64,000 bases of DNA from NCBI RefSeq assembly GCF_017313765.1, contig NZ_JAFLNC010000001.1, forward strand, positions 1,011,516-1,075,515, written 5' to 3'. The number at the start of each line of letters is the position of its first letter. Within the stretch, counting starts at the first letter, position 1. The notes under the pieces are model-generated. The model was given only the letters and a program-made list of their open reading frames with translations. It was not told where the DNA came from and did no database searches. Both the position numbers and the translations under genes were made by a program. Shown here piece by piece: positions 17,263 to 27,613 of this stretch. Origin of the DNA: Sneathiella sedimenti (GTDB lineage Bacteria; Pseudomonadota; Alphaproteobacteria; Sneathiellales; Sneathiellaceae).

Positions 17263-18438
17263 ATGATTCCTGCGTTGTTATCAAACTATGCACCTGCTGA
17301 CCTTTCCTTTGAAAAAGGGGAAGGCATGTATCTCTATGGGAATGACGGGCGACGATACCTGGATTTCGCGGCCGGCGTAGCCGTGTGCGCGCTGGGTCAT
17401 GCCCATCCGAAGCTTGTTGCGGCATTGACCGATCAGGCATCCAAAGTGTGGCACGTCTCCAATCTGTTTCGCATTCCGGGACAGGAGGAGCTTGCCGAGA
17501 AGCTGGTTAAGGCGACTTTTGCCGATGCCGCCTATTTCTGTAACTCGGGGGCGGAAGCGAACGAATGCGGCCTCAAGATGGTGCGGAAGTACTTCAGCGC
17601 GAATGGGCATCCTGAAAAATACCGTGTTATCGCTTTTGAAAACTCCTTTCACGGGCGGACGCTTGCAACCATCGCCGCGGCCGGTCAGCAAAAGCTGCTG
17701 GACGGTTTTGGCCCAGCGGTAGAGGGCTTTGATCATGTCCCCGTTGGTGATATTGAAAAGGTCAAGGCAGCGATAACAGATGAAACGGCGGCTATCCTGA
17801 TAGAGCCTGTTCTCGGTGAGGGCGGTATTCAGGTAGTGGAGGTCGAGTTCATGCGTGCCCTTCGTGAGCTGTGTGACGAACATGACCTGCTGTTGATGCT
17901 GGATGAAATCCAGACCGGTATGGGGCGGACGGGCAAGCTGTTCGCTCATGAGCATGCGGGAATCACCCCGGATATCCTGACGTCCGCAAAGGCGCTTGGG
18001 GGCGGGTTTCCTGTTGGCGCCTGCCTGGCGGTCGAAAAGGTCGCGAAGGCCATGACGGTTGGCAGCCATGGGTCTACTTATGGCGGCAATCCACTTGCCA
18101 TGGCTGTGGCGGGTGCTGTTGTCGATGTGATGACGGAAGAAGGTTTCCTTGATCATGTCCAACAGATGGGAAATCACCTCAAGCAGGGGCTTGCCGGCGT
18201 TGTTGACCGCCATCCCGACATTCTAGAGGAAATACGTGGCATTGGCCTGCATCTCGGGCTGAAATGTAAAGTCGAGAACACGCAAGTTGGCAGCAAGCTG
18301 CTTGAGCTTGGCGTGCTAACGGCGAAAGGGGGCGACAATGTGGTTCGCCTGCTGCCGCCACTTATTGTCGAGGATGCGCAGATATCTGAATTTATTGGTC
18401 TTCTGGATGAAGCCTGTACGGAGCTTGAAAATGGCTAA
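17263..18438 (+). CDS. argD: acetylornithine aminotransferase (aspartate aminotransferase family)
   Basis: A 391-residue class III PLP aminotransferase. Diagnostic segments are [72 protein letters not shown] and the PLP-lysine region [14 protein letters not shown]. It converts N-acetylglutamate semialdehyde to N-acetylornithine in arginine synthesis and often doubles as succinyldiaminopimelate aminotransferase. The start is ATG 17263 with GGAGAAAG just upstream; the frame is open further 5' but without a ribosome site. Its last codons overlap the argF start by 8 bases, so the pair is coupled. Confidence 0.94.
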   Translation: MIPALLSNYAPADLSFEKGEGMYLYGNDGRRYLDFAAGVAVCALGHAHPKLVAALTDQASKVWHVSNLFRIPGQEELAEKLVKATFADAAYFCNSGAEANECGLKMVRKYFSANGHPEKYRVIAFENSFHGRTLATIAAAGQQKLLDGFGPAVEGFDHVPVGDIEKVKAAITDETAAILIEPVLGEGGIQVVEVEFMRALRELCDEHDLLLMLDEIQTGMGRTGKLFAHEHAGITPDILTSAKALGGGFPVGACLAVEKVAKAMTVGSHGSTYGGNPLAMAVAGAVVDVMTEEGFLDHVQQMGNHLKQGLAGVVDRHPDILEEIRGIGLHLGLKCKVENTQVGSKLLELGVLTAKGGDNVVRLLPPLIVEDAQISEFIGLLDEACTELENG

Positions 18439-19357
18439 GCCACAACATTTTCTGGATTTGAATGAGTTATCGAAGACCGATTTACGGCATATTATTGATG
18501 ACGGTATTACGCTGAAGCAACAGCGTGCAGGCTTGCCGAAGGGGACGGAAGATAAGGTAACACCGCTTGCGGGATTGACGCTTGCGGCAATTTTTGAGTT
18601 TCCCTCGACCCGAACCCGAGTCTCTTTCGATATGGCAATGCGTCAGCTCGGCGGCCATACCATTGTTCTTAACGGCAATGATATGCAGCTTGGGCGCGGG
18701 GAAACGATTGCCGATACCGCGCGTGTATTGTCGCGCTATGTCGACGCGATCATGCTTCGGACTGATGAGCATGCGAAACTGCTTGAGCTTGCGGAAAATG
18801 CGACTGTGCCGGTCATTAATGGCCTGACCAACGGAAGCCATCCTTGCCAGCTCATGGCCGATGTCATGACCTTTGAAGAACAGCGTGGCCCGATCAAGGA
18901 CAAGATTGTCACCTGGTGTGGCGATGGCAACAATATGGTGACGTCCTGGATCCATGCGGCCGGCCTGTTTGATTTCGAGTTTCGCATTGCCTGCCCCGAA
19001 GAATTGTCTCCGGACCTGAAGGCGCTCGCCTGGGCAAAAGATGTCGGCGCGAAGGTCCATGTCACCCGGGATGCGGCGGAAGCGGCGTCGGGCGCCCATT
19101 GCATAGTTGCGGATACCTGGGTTTCCATGGGGGATGATGTCGCCAATCGCCATAACCTGTTGATGCCTTATCAGGTGGATGAAAATCTGATGGCGCGTGC
19201 GTCGTCCGATGCGATCTTTATGCACTGCCTGCCTGCCCATCGTGACGAGGAGGCAACGGCCGGTGTTATGGATGGCCCGCAGTCAGTGATTTTTGATGAG
19301 GCGGAAAATCGCCTGCATGCGCAAAAAGCGGTTCTTCGTTGGTGCCTCGGCGCCTGA
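18431..19357 (+). CDS. argF: ornithine carbamoyltransferase
   Basis: A 308-residue transcarbamoylase making citrulline from ornithine and carbamoyl phosphate. The carbamoyl-phosphate site [13 protein letters not shown] is intact, as are HPCQ (after NGLTNGS) and the ornithine-site [12 protein letters not shown] 18431 lies inside the last codons of argD (8-base overlap), the usual arrangement for coupled arginine genes. Product length is normal for the family. The hslO gene follows 29 bases downstream on the same strand. Confidence 0.96.
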   Translation: MAKPQHFLDLNELSKTDLRHIIDDGITLKQQRAGLPKGTEDKVTPLAGLTLAAIFEFPSTRTRVSFDMAMRQLGGHTIVLNGNDMQLGRGETIADTARVLSRYVDAIMLRTDEHAKLLELAENATVPVINGLTNGSHPCQLMADVMTFEEQRGPIKDKIVTWCGDGNNMVTSWIHAAGLFDFEFRIACPEELSPDLKALAWAKDVGAKVHVTRDAAEAASGAHCIVADTWVSMGDDVANRHNLLMPYQVDENLMARASSDAIFMHCLPAHRDEEATAGVMDGPQSVIFDEAENRLHAQKAVLRWCLGA

Positions 19358-19386
19358 CATTCCTGTAAATTTGTGAGAGACAACAC

Positions 19387-20292
19387 ATGGCCCATGATGG
19401 TCAGAAAATAATTACCGACGATCTCATCCAGCCTTTTCAAATGGCAAAGGCGGGCGTGCGCGGACGGATTGTGCGAATGGGGAATGTCGTTGATTCTATC
19501 CTGAAGCGGCATGGTTATCCGGATGAGGTGGCAAAGTTCCTAGGGGAGGGGATCGTACTGGCTGCGATGTTGGGCGGTGCTCTCAAGTTCGATGGCATAT
19601 TCACGGTCCAGACCAAGGGCGATGGGGCCATAAGTATGGTCGCGGCGGATATGACGACCCCGGGAAATATGCGTGGCTATGCCTCCTTTGAGCAGGAAAA
19701 GCTTGACCTCCTTACCTCGGGAAATACCCCGATGAATGTTGAGAACTATCTTGGCAAAGGTTATGCCGCCTTTACCATCGACGCGGGCGAAGAACATAAA
19801 AGATATCAGGGCATTGTTGATCTGGAAGGGGAAAACCTTGCCGACTGCATGGAAAACTATTTCGATAAATCCGAGCAGATAGACACACTCCTACGCGTTG
19901 CGGTCGAAAAGGTCGATGGAAACTGGCGCGCCGGCGGACTGATGATCCAGCGGTTGCCGGATGAAAATGCGACAGAGTTCAATCAGGACCGGGAGGAAGA
20001 AAACTGGCGAAATGCCCAGGCCCTCGCCGGAACGATCACGCCGGAGGAGCTGACGAGCCCGATTCTCAAATCGGCAGAATTGCTTTACAAGCTGTTTCAT
20101 GAAGATGGAGTTTGGCTCTACGACCCACTGCAACTTGTTGATCAGTGCAGCTGCAGTGCCGAACGGGTGATGAATACCCTGAAAACCTTCGCCGGTGAGG
20201 ATCTGGAGGACATGGCAGATGACGGTGTGATCACTGCGGATTGCCAGTTCTGCTCCAGTAAATATGAAATCCGGGTTGAAGATATCAGTTGA
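19387..20292 (+). CDS. hslO: Hsp33 redox-regulated chaperone
   Basis: A 301-residue Hsp33 family protein. The C-terminal zinc/redox switch is complete: CSC within DQCSCSAERV and, about 30 residues later, CQFC within ADCQFCSSKYEI. In reduced cells the four cysteines bind zinc and the protein is inactive; oxidation releases zinc and activates it as a holdase chaperone. The N-terminal domain has the usual VRMGNVVDSILKRHGYP start region. It is downstream of argF, an association common in alphaproteobacteria without an obvious functional reason. Confidence 0.95.
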   Translation: MAHDGQKIITDDLIQPFQMAKAGVRGRIVRMGNVVDSILKRHGYPDEVAKFLGEGIVLAAMLGGALKFDGIFTVQTKGDGAISMVAADMTTPGNMRGYASFEQEKLDLLTSGNTPMNVENYLGKGYAAFTIDAGEEHKRYQGIVDLEGENLADCMENYFDKSEQIDTLLRVAVEKVDGNWRAGGLMIQRLPDENATEFNQDREEENWRNAQALAGTITPEELTSPILKSAELLYKLFHEDGVWLYDPLQLVDQCSCSAERVMNTLKTFAGEDLEDMADDGVITADCQFCSSKYEIRVEDIS

Positions 20293-20391
20293 CGTGGGAT
20301 TACGCTTCTTGTCCCAATCAGAGGCTTGAATTTGGTTGAAGGACCGTAATAGAGTGGGGACGGTTCAATCCTTTGAAAAGGTGAGAGTAAA

Positions 20392-20985
20392 ATGACCGGC
20401 CTCCGTCGCTTTCTGACAACCCTATCCCTTCTCATGACGACCGCTCTGTTTGGGTGCGTGGATGCGCCACCCAATCCGGTGTACCCTGAAATCACTTTTC
20501 AGCATTTGAATCCGCTTTACCTGAATGTCGGTGAAATCAAGATTGTCGATGAATTCACACCGCCGTTGAAGCATCCTCACGTAGAGCATGAACTCCCTGT
20601 GTCCATTGACCAGTCGGTGCGTAACTGGGTGCGGGACCGGTTGCGTACGACGGGAAACAGTGGCGCGGTCGCGACGATTACCATCAAGGATGCCAGCGCG
20701 ATTGAAAAGGGTCTTGAAAAGGATACCGGCCTGAAAGGGCTGATCACGAAGGACCAGTCGGAACTCTATGTGTTTCATCTTCTCGTGGAGCTAAAAATCA
20801 CCGAAATCTCCGGCTCTTCCGCTTTTGTCACGGCGGAGGCGACGCGCTCGAAATCGGTACCTGAAGGGATCTCGCTGAATGAGCGGGAAAAAACCTATTT
20901 CAACCAGGTTGAAGCTTTGATGCGGGCGTTCGATAAGGAAATGGAAAAGAATATCCGGACCTTCATGGGAGAATATTTGCGCTAG
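20392..20985 (+). CDS. uncharacterised lipoprotein
   Basis: A 197-residue protein I cannot assign to a characterised family. Residues 1-22 form a lipoprotein signal with lipobox LFGC (Cys22); phenylalanine at the -2 position is slightly unusual. The mature part is soluble, mixed alpha/beta in appearance, with HPHVEHELPVSIDQSVRNWV, a central segment rich in charged residues, and a C-terminal helix ending FDKEMEKNIRTFMGEYL. It follows hslO by 99 bases on the same strand. By location and signal it should be a membrane-anchored periplasmic protein; function unknown. Confidence 0.75.
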   Translation: MTGLRRFLTTLSLLMTTALFGCVDAPPNPVYPEITFQHLNPLYLNVGEIKIVDEFTPPLKHPHVEHELPVSIDQSVRNWVRDRLRTTGNSGAVATITIKDASAIEKGLEKDTGLKGLITKDQSELYVFHLLVELKITEISGSSAFVTAEATRSKSVPEGISLNEREKTYFNQVEALMRAFDKEMEKNIRTFMGEYLR

Positions 20986-21104
20986 GGCCTTGTCCTTTGC
21001 CCTGAGAAGCAACGCTGATTTCTGCTCCTGCCGACTGATCGCACTTGTATTTGCGAATTGCTTGCCGTAGCGTTATCTTGAGTTCAAACGACTGACCTAA
21101 TCCT

Positions 21105-21776
21105 ATGCCAGAAACAACACAAACAGCATCCGACCGGATGATAGAAGCAGCAGGACGGCTATTTTCGGAGCGGCCATTTGATGCAGTTTCGACGCGCGAA
21201 ATTGCGTCTGCCGCGGGCGTTAATCTTTCCGCAATTTCCTATCATTTCGAAAACAAGGAAGGGCTTCACCGCGCGATATTCCGCAAAATCATCCAGGACC
21301 TGAAACCCGTTCGCGTCGGGCTGGCCATATTGTTGGAAAACCAGTTGACGGCGGCGCGGGATGATCGAAAAGCCTATGCCGATTTTATAGCAATTTTTGT
21401 TTCCCGAGTTGTGGATAGCGCGTTTTCTCCGTCCACAAGGTGGAAAATGCGGCTACTAAAGCGGGAAACGGAAATGCCGACGGAATGCTTCCAGATTCTT
21501 ATGGAAGGGCATGTTGATGTTATTCATGACTTGTTGGGAATTCTGATTGCCAAGATTTCCGGGGACTCGCCGACGAGCGAGAAAGTCAAACTCGAAGCCA
21601 ATGCTATCTTATCACTCTGTTTGCAGTACGCGCTGAATGAGGAATTGGTGAAGGCGCGCTTGGGATGGACGTCGATCGGGCCCTCCGAAATTCAGAAAAT
21701 TAAGAATATTACGACGGAAATGATATTGCGGTCCGTTAACCTTGGAGAATATAGCGGCCTGACAACAAAAGGATAA
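21105..21776 (+). CDS. TetR/AcrR family transcriptional regulator
   Basis: A 223-residue regulator with an N-terminal TetR DNA-binding domain: the helix-turn-helix region is STREIASAAGVNLSAISYHFENKEGL (about residues 27-52). The C-terminal ligand domain resembles the CerR-type (DUF1956) group: it contains RWKMRLLKRETEMPTECFQIL and ends in a helix that could dimerise. It is the first gene of a unit with an RND adaptor and pump; four bases separate its stop from the adaptor start. It probably controls this pump, most likely as a repressor, but no operator was identified. Confidence 0.88.
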   Translation: MPETTQTASDRMIEAAGRLFSERPFDAVSTREIASAAGVNLSAISYHFENKEGLHRAIFRKIIQDLKPVRVGLAILLENQLTAARDDRKAYADFIAIFVSRVVDSAFSPSTRWKMRLLKRETEMPTECFQILMEGHVDVIHDLLGILIAKISGDSPTSEKVKLEANAILSLCLQYALNEELVKARLGWTSIGPSEIQKIKNITTEMILRSVNLGEYSGLTTKG

Positions 21777-21780
21777 AGGC

Positions 21781-23022
21781 GTGAAGCTTGTGCTCAAGAT
21801 ACTGTTGCCGCTTCTTATTTTGGGTGCAGGGGCGGCGTTGACCGCTTATCTTGTTGCGACAAAGCCTGTAATCGAACCAGAAATCGTGGAAGAGCGGATC
21901 TGGACAGTTGCGGCGATCCCCATTGTGATAAAGGATCAATCCGTCGACCTAAATCTCTATGGTTCATTGAAAGCCGTGCGTGATGTCGAATTGAGATCGC
22001 TGGTCGGTGGCGAGGTGATCGAGGTCAGCGATAATTTCCGTGAAGGGGCACTTCTTAATAAGGGGGATTTGCTCGTCCGTGTTGATTCATTTGAGTTTGA
22101 GGCAAAGCTCAATGAGAGCAAGGCTTCCCTACTCGAAGCACAGGCGCGCCTTAATGAACTGTTGGCGTTGCAAAAGTCGGAGGTGACGGCACTGGAGCGC
22201 GAACGCGAAGTGCTGGAACGGGAAATACGTAATGTCGAAAGATCGGATAGCCTCGCCAAAAGGGGCAACATCTCGATAAAATCTCTGGATGATGCCAGAT
22301 CGGCGCTTAGCCGTCAGCGTCTGACAGTTGAATTGCGCGAAGCGCAGCTTGATATCATTAAGCCCCGTATTAGTCAGCAGCGTGCTGTCATTGACCGGAT
22401 TGAGGTGGGGGTCAGGCGCGCCGAACGTGACGTGACGAATACCAGCCTCCGCGCACCCTTTAGAGGCTATCTCACGGAAGTAAGTGCAGAATTTGGCAAG
22501 AATATCGGGGCGAGCGATAAGGTGGCGAGGCTGATAGATGCCGCCCAGATGGAAGCGCGCTTTTTACTCTCTGACAGCCAGTTTGGCCTACTTCTGGGCA
22601 GCAGCGCCGGCATAGTCGGCCGCCCAGTCACCGTGTCTTGGCTATCCGGAGATAGCGAGCTTGTCTTTAATGGGCAGGTGGCCCGTCTCAGCCCGGAAAT
22701 AAGTTCTGAGACCGGCGGAGTGGAGGTATTTGCCGTTCTGGAGGCGAACGAATATACGCCGCTTCTCCGCCCGGGGGCCTTCGTCGAGGTGGTTTTGTCC
22801 GGCAATCGCTATTCCAGTGTCGCCAAGCTTCCCGACAGTGGCATTTATGAAGACGCCAAAGTGTATGTTGTGAAAGAGGGTCGATTAGAGCCCCGCATGA
22901 TTGACATCGTTGCGCGAAACGGCGGCGAGGTGTTTGTCAGGGGAGATATCAATGAGGGAGAGCTTGTCGTGACGAGCAGGCTGCCCGAGATCGGACCTAA
23001 TCTGAAGGTGGAAATACGCTGA
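21781..23022 (+). CDS. RND efflux periplasmic adaptor subunit (HlyD/AcrA-like)
   Basis: A 413-residue membrane fusion protein. An N-terminal signal anchor (about residues 3-25, LKILLPLLILGAGAALTAYL) precedes the lipoyl-type half-motif LRSLVGGEVIEVSDNFREGALLNKGDLLVRVD, a coiled-coil hairpin (about 105-205, rich in L, E, R), the second lipoyl half (TSLRAPFRGYLTEVSAEFGKNIG), and beta-barrel/membrane-proximal domains. The start is GTG 21781; GTG 21790 is a possible alternative. Its TGA overlaps the ATG of the RND permease by one base. It should bridge the pump to an outer-membrane channel, which is not encoded here. Confidence 0.92.
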   Translation: MKLVLKILLPLLILGAGAALTAYLVATKPVIEPEIVEERIWTVAAIPIVIKDQSVDLNLYGSLKAVRDVELRSLVGGEVIEVSDNFREGALLNKGDLLVRVDSFEFEAKLNESKASLLEAQARLNELLALQKSEVTALEREREVLEREIRNVERSDSLAKRGNISIKSLDDARSALSRQRLTVELREAQLDIIKPRISQQRAVIDRIEVGVRRAERDVTNTSLRAPFRGYLTEVSAEFGKNIGASDKVARLIDAAQMEARFLLSDSQFGLLLGSSAGIVGRPVTVSWLSGDSELVFNGQVARLSPEISSETGGVEVFAVLEANEYTPLLRPGAFVEVVLSGNRYSSVAKLPDSGIYEDAKVYVVKEGRLEPRMIDIVARNGGEVFVRGDINEGELVVTSRLPEIGPNLKVEIR

Positions 23023-26000
23023 TGGATCTTAGCCGCCTCGTTAAGATATTTGTCCGTCACAAGAATGCCGCCAATCTTCTGATGATCATGATGATCGTCA
23101 TCGGGGTCGCGTCAATCTATCGGCTCAACACGCAGTTTTTTCCGGACTTCGGTACCGAGGTGATCACCACCAGCATTGTCTGGCCCGGTGCGAGCGCGGA
23201 GGATGTCGACAGTAACATTACGACGGCGATACTGCCAGAGGTTCGCTTTCTCAATGGGGTCAAGCGTGTCACATCCTACTCCGTTGAGGGCAGCAGCGTG
23301 ATCGTTGTGGAGTTTGAACCCGGAACGGACATGCAGGCGGCACTTTCGGATGTCGAGCAAGGGGTTGGACAAATCACAACCTTTCCTGACACTATCGAGA
23401 CTCCCATTATAAAGCGTTTCGTTATCTATGATCCCATTGCCCGGCTTTCGGTCTCTGGCCCGTATTCCGAGGAAGCCCTCAAGCAGATCGCTAAAACCAT
23501 GCGCGATGATCTTCTGGATCTCGGAATTGACAAGATTACCCTGTTTGGCGCGCGAGATGAGGAAATCTGGGTTGATGTCGATAAGCGGGACTTGCGCAGA
23601 CTTAATCTCAGTCTCACGGATATTGCCGCCATCATTCGAGAAAATTCCCAGGATGTCCCGCTCGGTACCGTGTCCGGCAGTTTTGAACGGCAATTAAGAT
23701 CGCTCGAGCAAAAAACCAACGCGAAGTCGCTTGGGGCGCTGGAGATCAAGTCCTTTGATGATGGGCAGAAAGTTTATTTGCGGGACTTTGCCAACGTCCG
23801 TGACCGCTTTGCAGAAAAGGGGGCAACCGGCCTGCATCACGGCCGAACCGCGATCGAGATTAGTATTCAACGGGCCCAGTCTACGGATGCTTTGAAAGCG
23901 GCGAAAATAGTTTCCGACTATTTCGAGAGGGAAAAAGGGCGCTGGCCGGCTGAACTTGAAATAAAGCAGTACGACGTGCAGGCAAGCCTGATTGAAGACC
24001 GGATATGGCTATTGCTGAACAACGGCGCAAGTGGCTTGGCGCTAGTCTTGATCATCTTGTTTATCTTCCTCAATGTTCGGGTTGCATTTTGGGTCGCGGC
24101 GGGAATTCCGGTTGCGATATTTGCGACTGCAGGTGTCATGCTCCTGACAGGGCAATCAATCAATATGATCAGCCTGTTCGCGATCATTATGTCACTCGGA
24201 ATTATTGTTGATGACGCAATTGTCGTCGGGGAGCATGCGTCCTATCTGCGGTCGTCCGGTCTATCTGCGGCTGAAGCGGCGGAGCGAGGAGCACTTCGGA
24301 TGCTGACCCCGGTACTTGCCTCCAGCCTGACAACGATCGCTGCCTTTCTACCGATATTCCTGATCGGGGACGTTATCGGCCAAATTATCCGGGCCATTCC
24401 GGCTGTTGTTGTGTCGGTGTTGATTGCCAGCCTGATCGAGTGCTTCCTGATCCTGCCGGGCCATATGCGACATGCGCTCCGCTCTGGCGGAAAAGGCGCT
24501 AGCAAGCTGCGCCTGAGCTTGGATAAAAAATTCCACTATTTCCAGACCCACATGTTCAGGCGCCTTGTGGAACTCGCGGTGAATTGGCGGTATGCGACAC
24601 TCGCAACCGCTATTGCCATGCTGATCATTGCATTCGGCTTTTTCCTCGGCGGGCGGATCGGGTTTAACTTCTTCCCGTCCCCAGAGGCCAATGTGGTCAA
24701 TGCCAATATTGTTTTCGCCCCCGGCAGCGCCCGTAGCAATACAGAAGACATGGTGCGGGAGTTGGAGCGCGCGCTGTATAAGGCCGAGAAAGACCTGACG
24801 GATGGAGACGGGGGCCTGATTGTCATGGCGCTGGGCAAGATTGGCATCAGTACAGGCGATCAGTTCAGCTCCGTTTCCGGAGACAATCGCGGCGGCCTGA
24901 TGGCGGAACTCATCTCAGCGGATCTTCGGGATGTAAGAACCGCGGATTTCGTCAAGGCCTGGCGAAAGGAAATCAGGGAAATGCCCGGACTGCAACGAAT
25001 TGCTCTGACTGAAAGGATTGGTGGCCCGCCAGGTCGTGAACTGGATATACGATTGAAGGGCGATGACGTCGACGCGTTGAAAGACGCAGCGGAGGAGGTA
25101 AAAGATCTTCTTAGGCAATTTCGCGGGATCTCGGATATCGAGGATGACCTGCCACATGGCAAGCAGGAAATTATTCTTGATCTCACGCCGCGTGGCCGGG
25201 CTCTCGGGTTTTCGACCGAGGATATTGCCTCCCAGGTACGGGCCGGGTTTGAAGGTGTGATCGCCCGAAAATTTGCGCGTGGTGATGAAGAAGTAACGGT
25301 ACGGGTACAATTACCCCGTGACCAGATTTCCGCAAGTGCCCTGCGTGATTTCTACCTGAAAAGCGCAGCGGGCATAGAGGTGCCGCTGTCTGCAGTTGTT
25401 ACCGAACGTACCCAGGCCGGTTTTGCCCGGATCAAGCGCGAAGACGGGGTGCGAGAAGTCGCCATAACAGCAGAAATAGATGAGAATCTTACATCATCAG
25501 ATCAGGTACTGGCCGCTCTGCCCCAAGGCGGTCTAGACGCGATTGCCGTGACAAATGATCTGAAATACCGTTTTGCCGGTAAATCGGAAGAGCAGGCGGA
25601 GACTATTGCGGATATACAGTTCGGCGCGATAATCGGGCTCTCCGCGATCTATCTCATCCTGGCCTGGGTGTTTTCGTCTTATTGGCGGCCTGTTGTTGTG
25701 ATGTCGATCATTCCATTCGGTTTGGTGGGTGCTATCCTTGGTCACTATTTGCTTGGGTTCAATCTCACGATCCTTTCCATGATTGCGCTGCTCGGCCTCT
25801 CCGGGATATTGGTCAATAACTCCATTATTTTGGTCAGCGTTATTGAAGAGCGGCTGACCAAGGGCCAAGCCTATTTGGAGGCAGTGATCGATGGAACATG
25901 CGATCGCTTGCGGGCGGTACTGCTAACCTCGCTGACGACGATCGGCGGCCTGACTCCCTTGCTATTCGAGACCAGCCTGCAGGCACAGTTCCTGATTCCC

Positions 26001-26144
26001 ATGGCCATTACCCTGGTGTTCGGATTAATGGCCGCGACGTTCCTTGTCCTTTTCCTGGTACCGGCTTTGCTGATAATTCAGGAGGATTTTGGTCGCATGA
26101 CAAACTGGGTGAAGGCGCTCTATTTGCCGAAAGAAAAAGCCTGA
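23022..26144 (+). CDS. efflux RND transporter permease
   Basis: A 1040-residue pump of the AcrB/MexB-like superfamily, with 12 predicted helices and two large periplasmic loops. Seen directly: an N-terminal helix (LMIMMIVIGVASIYRL), the proton-relay segment FAIIMSLGIIVDDAIVVGEHA (with the DD pair in helix 4), and the second-half equivalents (SMIALLGLSGILVNNSIILVSVIEE). The export substrate cannot be told from sequence. The gene overlaps its adaptor by one base and ends 4 bases from the convergent trkH; I see no hairpin terminator in the gap. Confidence 0.95.
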   Translation: MDLSRLVKIFVRHKNAANLLMIMMIVIGVASIYRLNTQFFPDFGTEVITTSIVWPGASAEDVDSNITTAILPEVRFLNGVKRVTSYSVEGSSVIVVEFEPGTDMQAALSDVEQGVGQITTFPDTIETPIIKRFVIYDPIARLSVSGPYSEEALKQIAKTMRDDLLDLGIDKITLFGARDEEIWVDVDKRDLRRLNLSLTDIAAIIRENSQDVPLGTVSGSFERQLRSLEQKTNAKSLGALEIKSFDDGQKVYLRDFANVRDRFAEKGATGLHHGRTAIEISIQRAQSTDALKAAKIVSDYFEREKGRWPAELEIKQYDVQASLIEDRIWLLLNNGASGLALVLIILFIFLNVRVAFWVAAGIPVAIFATAGVMLLTGQSINMISLFAIIMSLGIIVDDAIVVGEHASYLRSSGLSAAEAAERGALRMLTPVLASSLTTIAAFLPIFLIGDVIGQIIRAIPAVVVSVLIASLIECFLILPGHMRHALRSGGKGASKLRLSLDKKFHYFQTHMFRRLVELAVNWRYATLATAIAMLIIAFGFFLGGRIGFNFFPSPEANVVNANIVFAPGSARSNTEDMVRELERALYKAEKDLTDGDGGLIVMALGKIGISTGDQFSSVSGDNRGGLMAELISADLRDVRTADFVKAWRKEIREMPGLQRIALTERIGGPPGRELDIRLKGDDVDALKDAAEEVKDLLRQFRGISDIEDDLPHGKQEIILDLTPRGRALGFSTEDIASQVRAGFEGVIARKFARGDEEVTVRVQLPRDQISASALRDFYLKSAAGIEVPLSAVVTERTQAGFARIKREDGVREVAITAEIDENLTSSDQVLAALPQGGLDAIAVTNDLKYRFAGKSEEQAETIADIQFGAIIGLSAIYLILAWVFSSYWRPVVVMSIIPFGLVGAILGHYLLGFNLTILSMIALLGLSGILVNNSIILVSVIEERLTKGQAYLEAVIDGTCDRLRAVLLTSLTTIGGLTPLLFETSLQAQFLIPMAITLVFGLMAATFLVLFLVPALLIIQEDFGRMTNWVKALYLPKEKA

Positions 26145-26148
26145 CAGG

Positions 26149-27600
26149 TTAGCGCTGCCAGAACCGCCTCGAAAACAATACGAGCACCGTGAAAAGCTCA
26201 AGCCGACCGAGTAACATGCCGAGAGACATCAGCCATTTCGCCGGATCGGAGAGCGATTTAAAGGTCCCCGAAGGCCCGACTGTTTCCCCAAGGCCGGGCC
26301 CGACATTCGTGATGGACGTTGCTGCGCTGGAAAGTGCCGTCAGAAAGTCCAAGCCGGTAAGACCCAGGGCGATGGTCAGCAGGGCAAATATAACGAGAAA
26401 AAGAAAGACAAAGCTCGTTACGGAGCCAATGGTTTCTTCAGGAAGTGCCCGACCGTTATAACGTGGCTTATAGATTGCGCTCGGTCGGATCATCTGCATC
26501 AGCTGACAGCGCGCGGTTTCAACAAGAATCTGAACCCTGAAGACTTTGATGCTGCAGGATGCCGATCCCGCACATCCCCCGACGAACATGAAAAAGAAAA
26601 AGGCCGCCGTCCCGAAGCCTCCCCAGCTGCTGTAATCGGCCGTCGCATAACCCGTGCCGGTGATAATCGACGTCACGTTGAAGGTGGCATGCCTCAAGGC
26701 AAGCCAGAAAGAGATCCCGTCATGCCGTATTTGCCAGAAAGTCATCGCCAGAATGCCGAGCAATACGATCGATAGAAACCACCTGACCTGGCTGTCCGTC
26801 AGAAAACTGCCAGGCTTTCCCTTGACTATCTGCAGGTACATCAGGAAGGGCAGCGCCCCCATAATCATGAAAACGACCATGATGCTTTCAACGAGGGGAC
26901 TTTCGAAATCCCCCGCGGATTGATCTGATGTGGAAAATCCGCCTGTTGAGATTGTCGTCATCGCATGGGTAACAGCGTCGAACAACGACATCCCAGTCAT
27001 CCAAAGGGCAAGCGTGCAAATCAGGCTAAGCACCAGATATATATATCCGATAGCCTTGACGATATCGGCAACCCGTGGCAAAGCTTTTTCAGAGGTGGCT
27101 TCCGAGGCTTCCATCCGGAAAAGCTGCATACCGCCGACACGGAGCAAGGGCATGATGGCAATGGCCATGACGATAATGCCAATGCCACCGAACCACTGGA
27201 GCAACGCCCGCCACATCAATATGCCGGGCGGCGCCGTATCGAGGCCGGTCAGAACCGTTGAGCCGGTCGTCGTCAGGCCGGACATGGCCTCAAAAAAAGC
27301 ATCCGTATAGGGAATGTCCATCTCGCTGAAGGCGAAGGGCATGGCCGCGGCCGCAGGCAGGATGATCCAGACAGCCGTGGTCAGAATGAACGCTTGGCGC
27401 CTGCCGAGTTCCAAGCCGCTACTTCGGTTGGAAAGAAACAGCCCGCCCCCGAAAAATATCGCTACTGTCGCCGAGACAAGGAAAACCTGCCAGTCCTTAT
27501 TTCCGTCCGCAAGGTCCACCACTGCAGGCACGAGCATGGCGAGTCCGATAAATACGAGAAGAATTCCGTTAATGGCGAAAATCAGGCGAAAATTAAACAC
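26149..27600 (-). CDS. trkH: TrkH family potassium uptake protein
   Basis: A 483-residue potassium transporter subunit with about ten helices arranged as repeated M-P-M motifs. Typical pore-loop stretches are FFEAMSGLTTTGSTVL (first), AMTTISTGGFSTSD (second), FNVTSIITGTGYATADYSSWG (third) and SSAATSITNVGPGLGETVGPSGTF (fourth), each with the selectivity-filter glycine. The partner TrkA is not in the window. The start codon is GTG. It is transcribed on the same strand as folE, 13 bases downstream of it, so cotranscription is likely although the functions are unrelated. Confidence 0.95.
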   Translation of the reverse strand: MFNFRLIFAINGILLVFIGLAMLVPAVVDLADGNKDWQVFLVSATVAIFFGGGLFLSNRSSGLELGRRQAFILTTAVWIILPAAAAMPFAFSEMDIPYTDAFFEAMSGLTTTGSTVLTGLDTAPPGILMWRALLQWFGGIGIIVMAIAIMPLLRVGGMQLFRMEASEATSEKALPRVADIVKAIGYIYLVLSLICTLALWMTGMSLFDAVTHAMTTISTGGFSTSDQSAGDFESPLVESIMVVFMIMGALPFLMYLQIVKGKPGSFLTDSQVRWFLSIVLLGILAMTFWQIRHDGISFWLALRHATFNVTSIITGTGYATADYSSWGGFGTAAFFFFMFVGGCAGSASCSIKVFRVQILVETARCQLMQMIRPSAIYKPRYNGRALPEETIGSVTSFVFLFLVIFALLTIALGLTGLDFLTALSSAATSITNVGPGLGETVGPSGTFKSLSDPAKWLMSLGMLLGRLELFTVLVLFSRRFWQR

Positions 27601-27613
27601 GGCGTTGCCGCAC

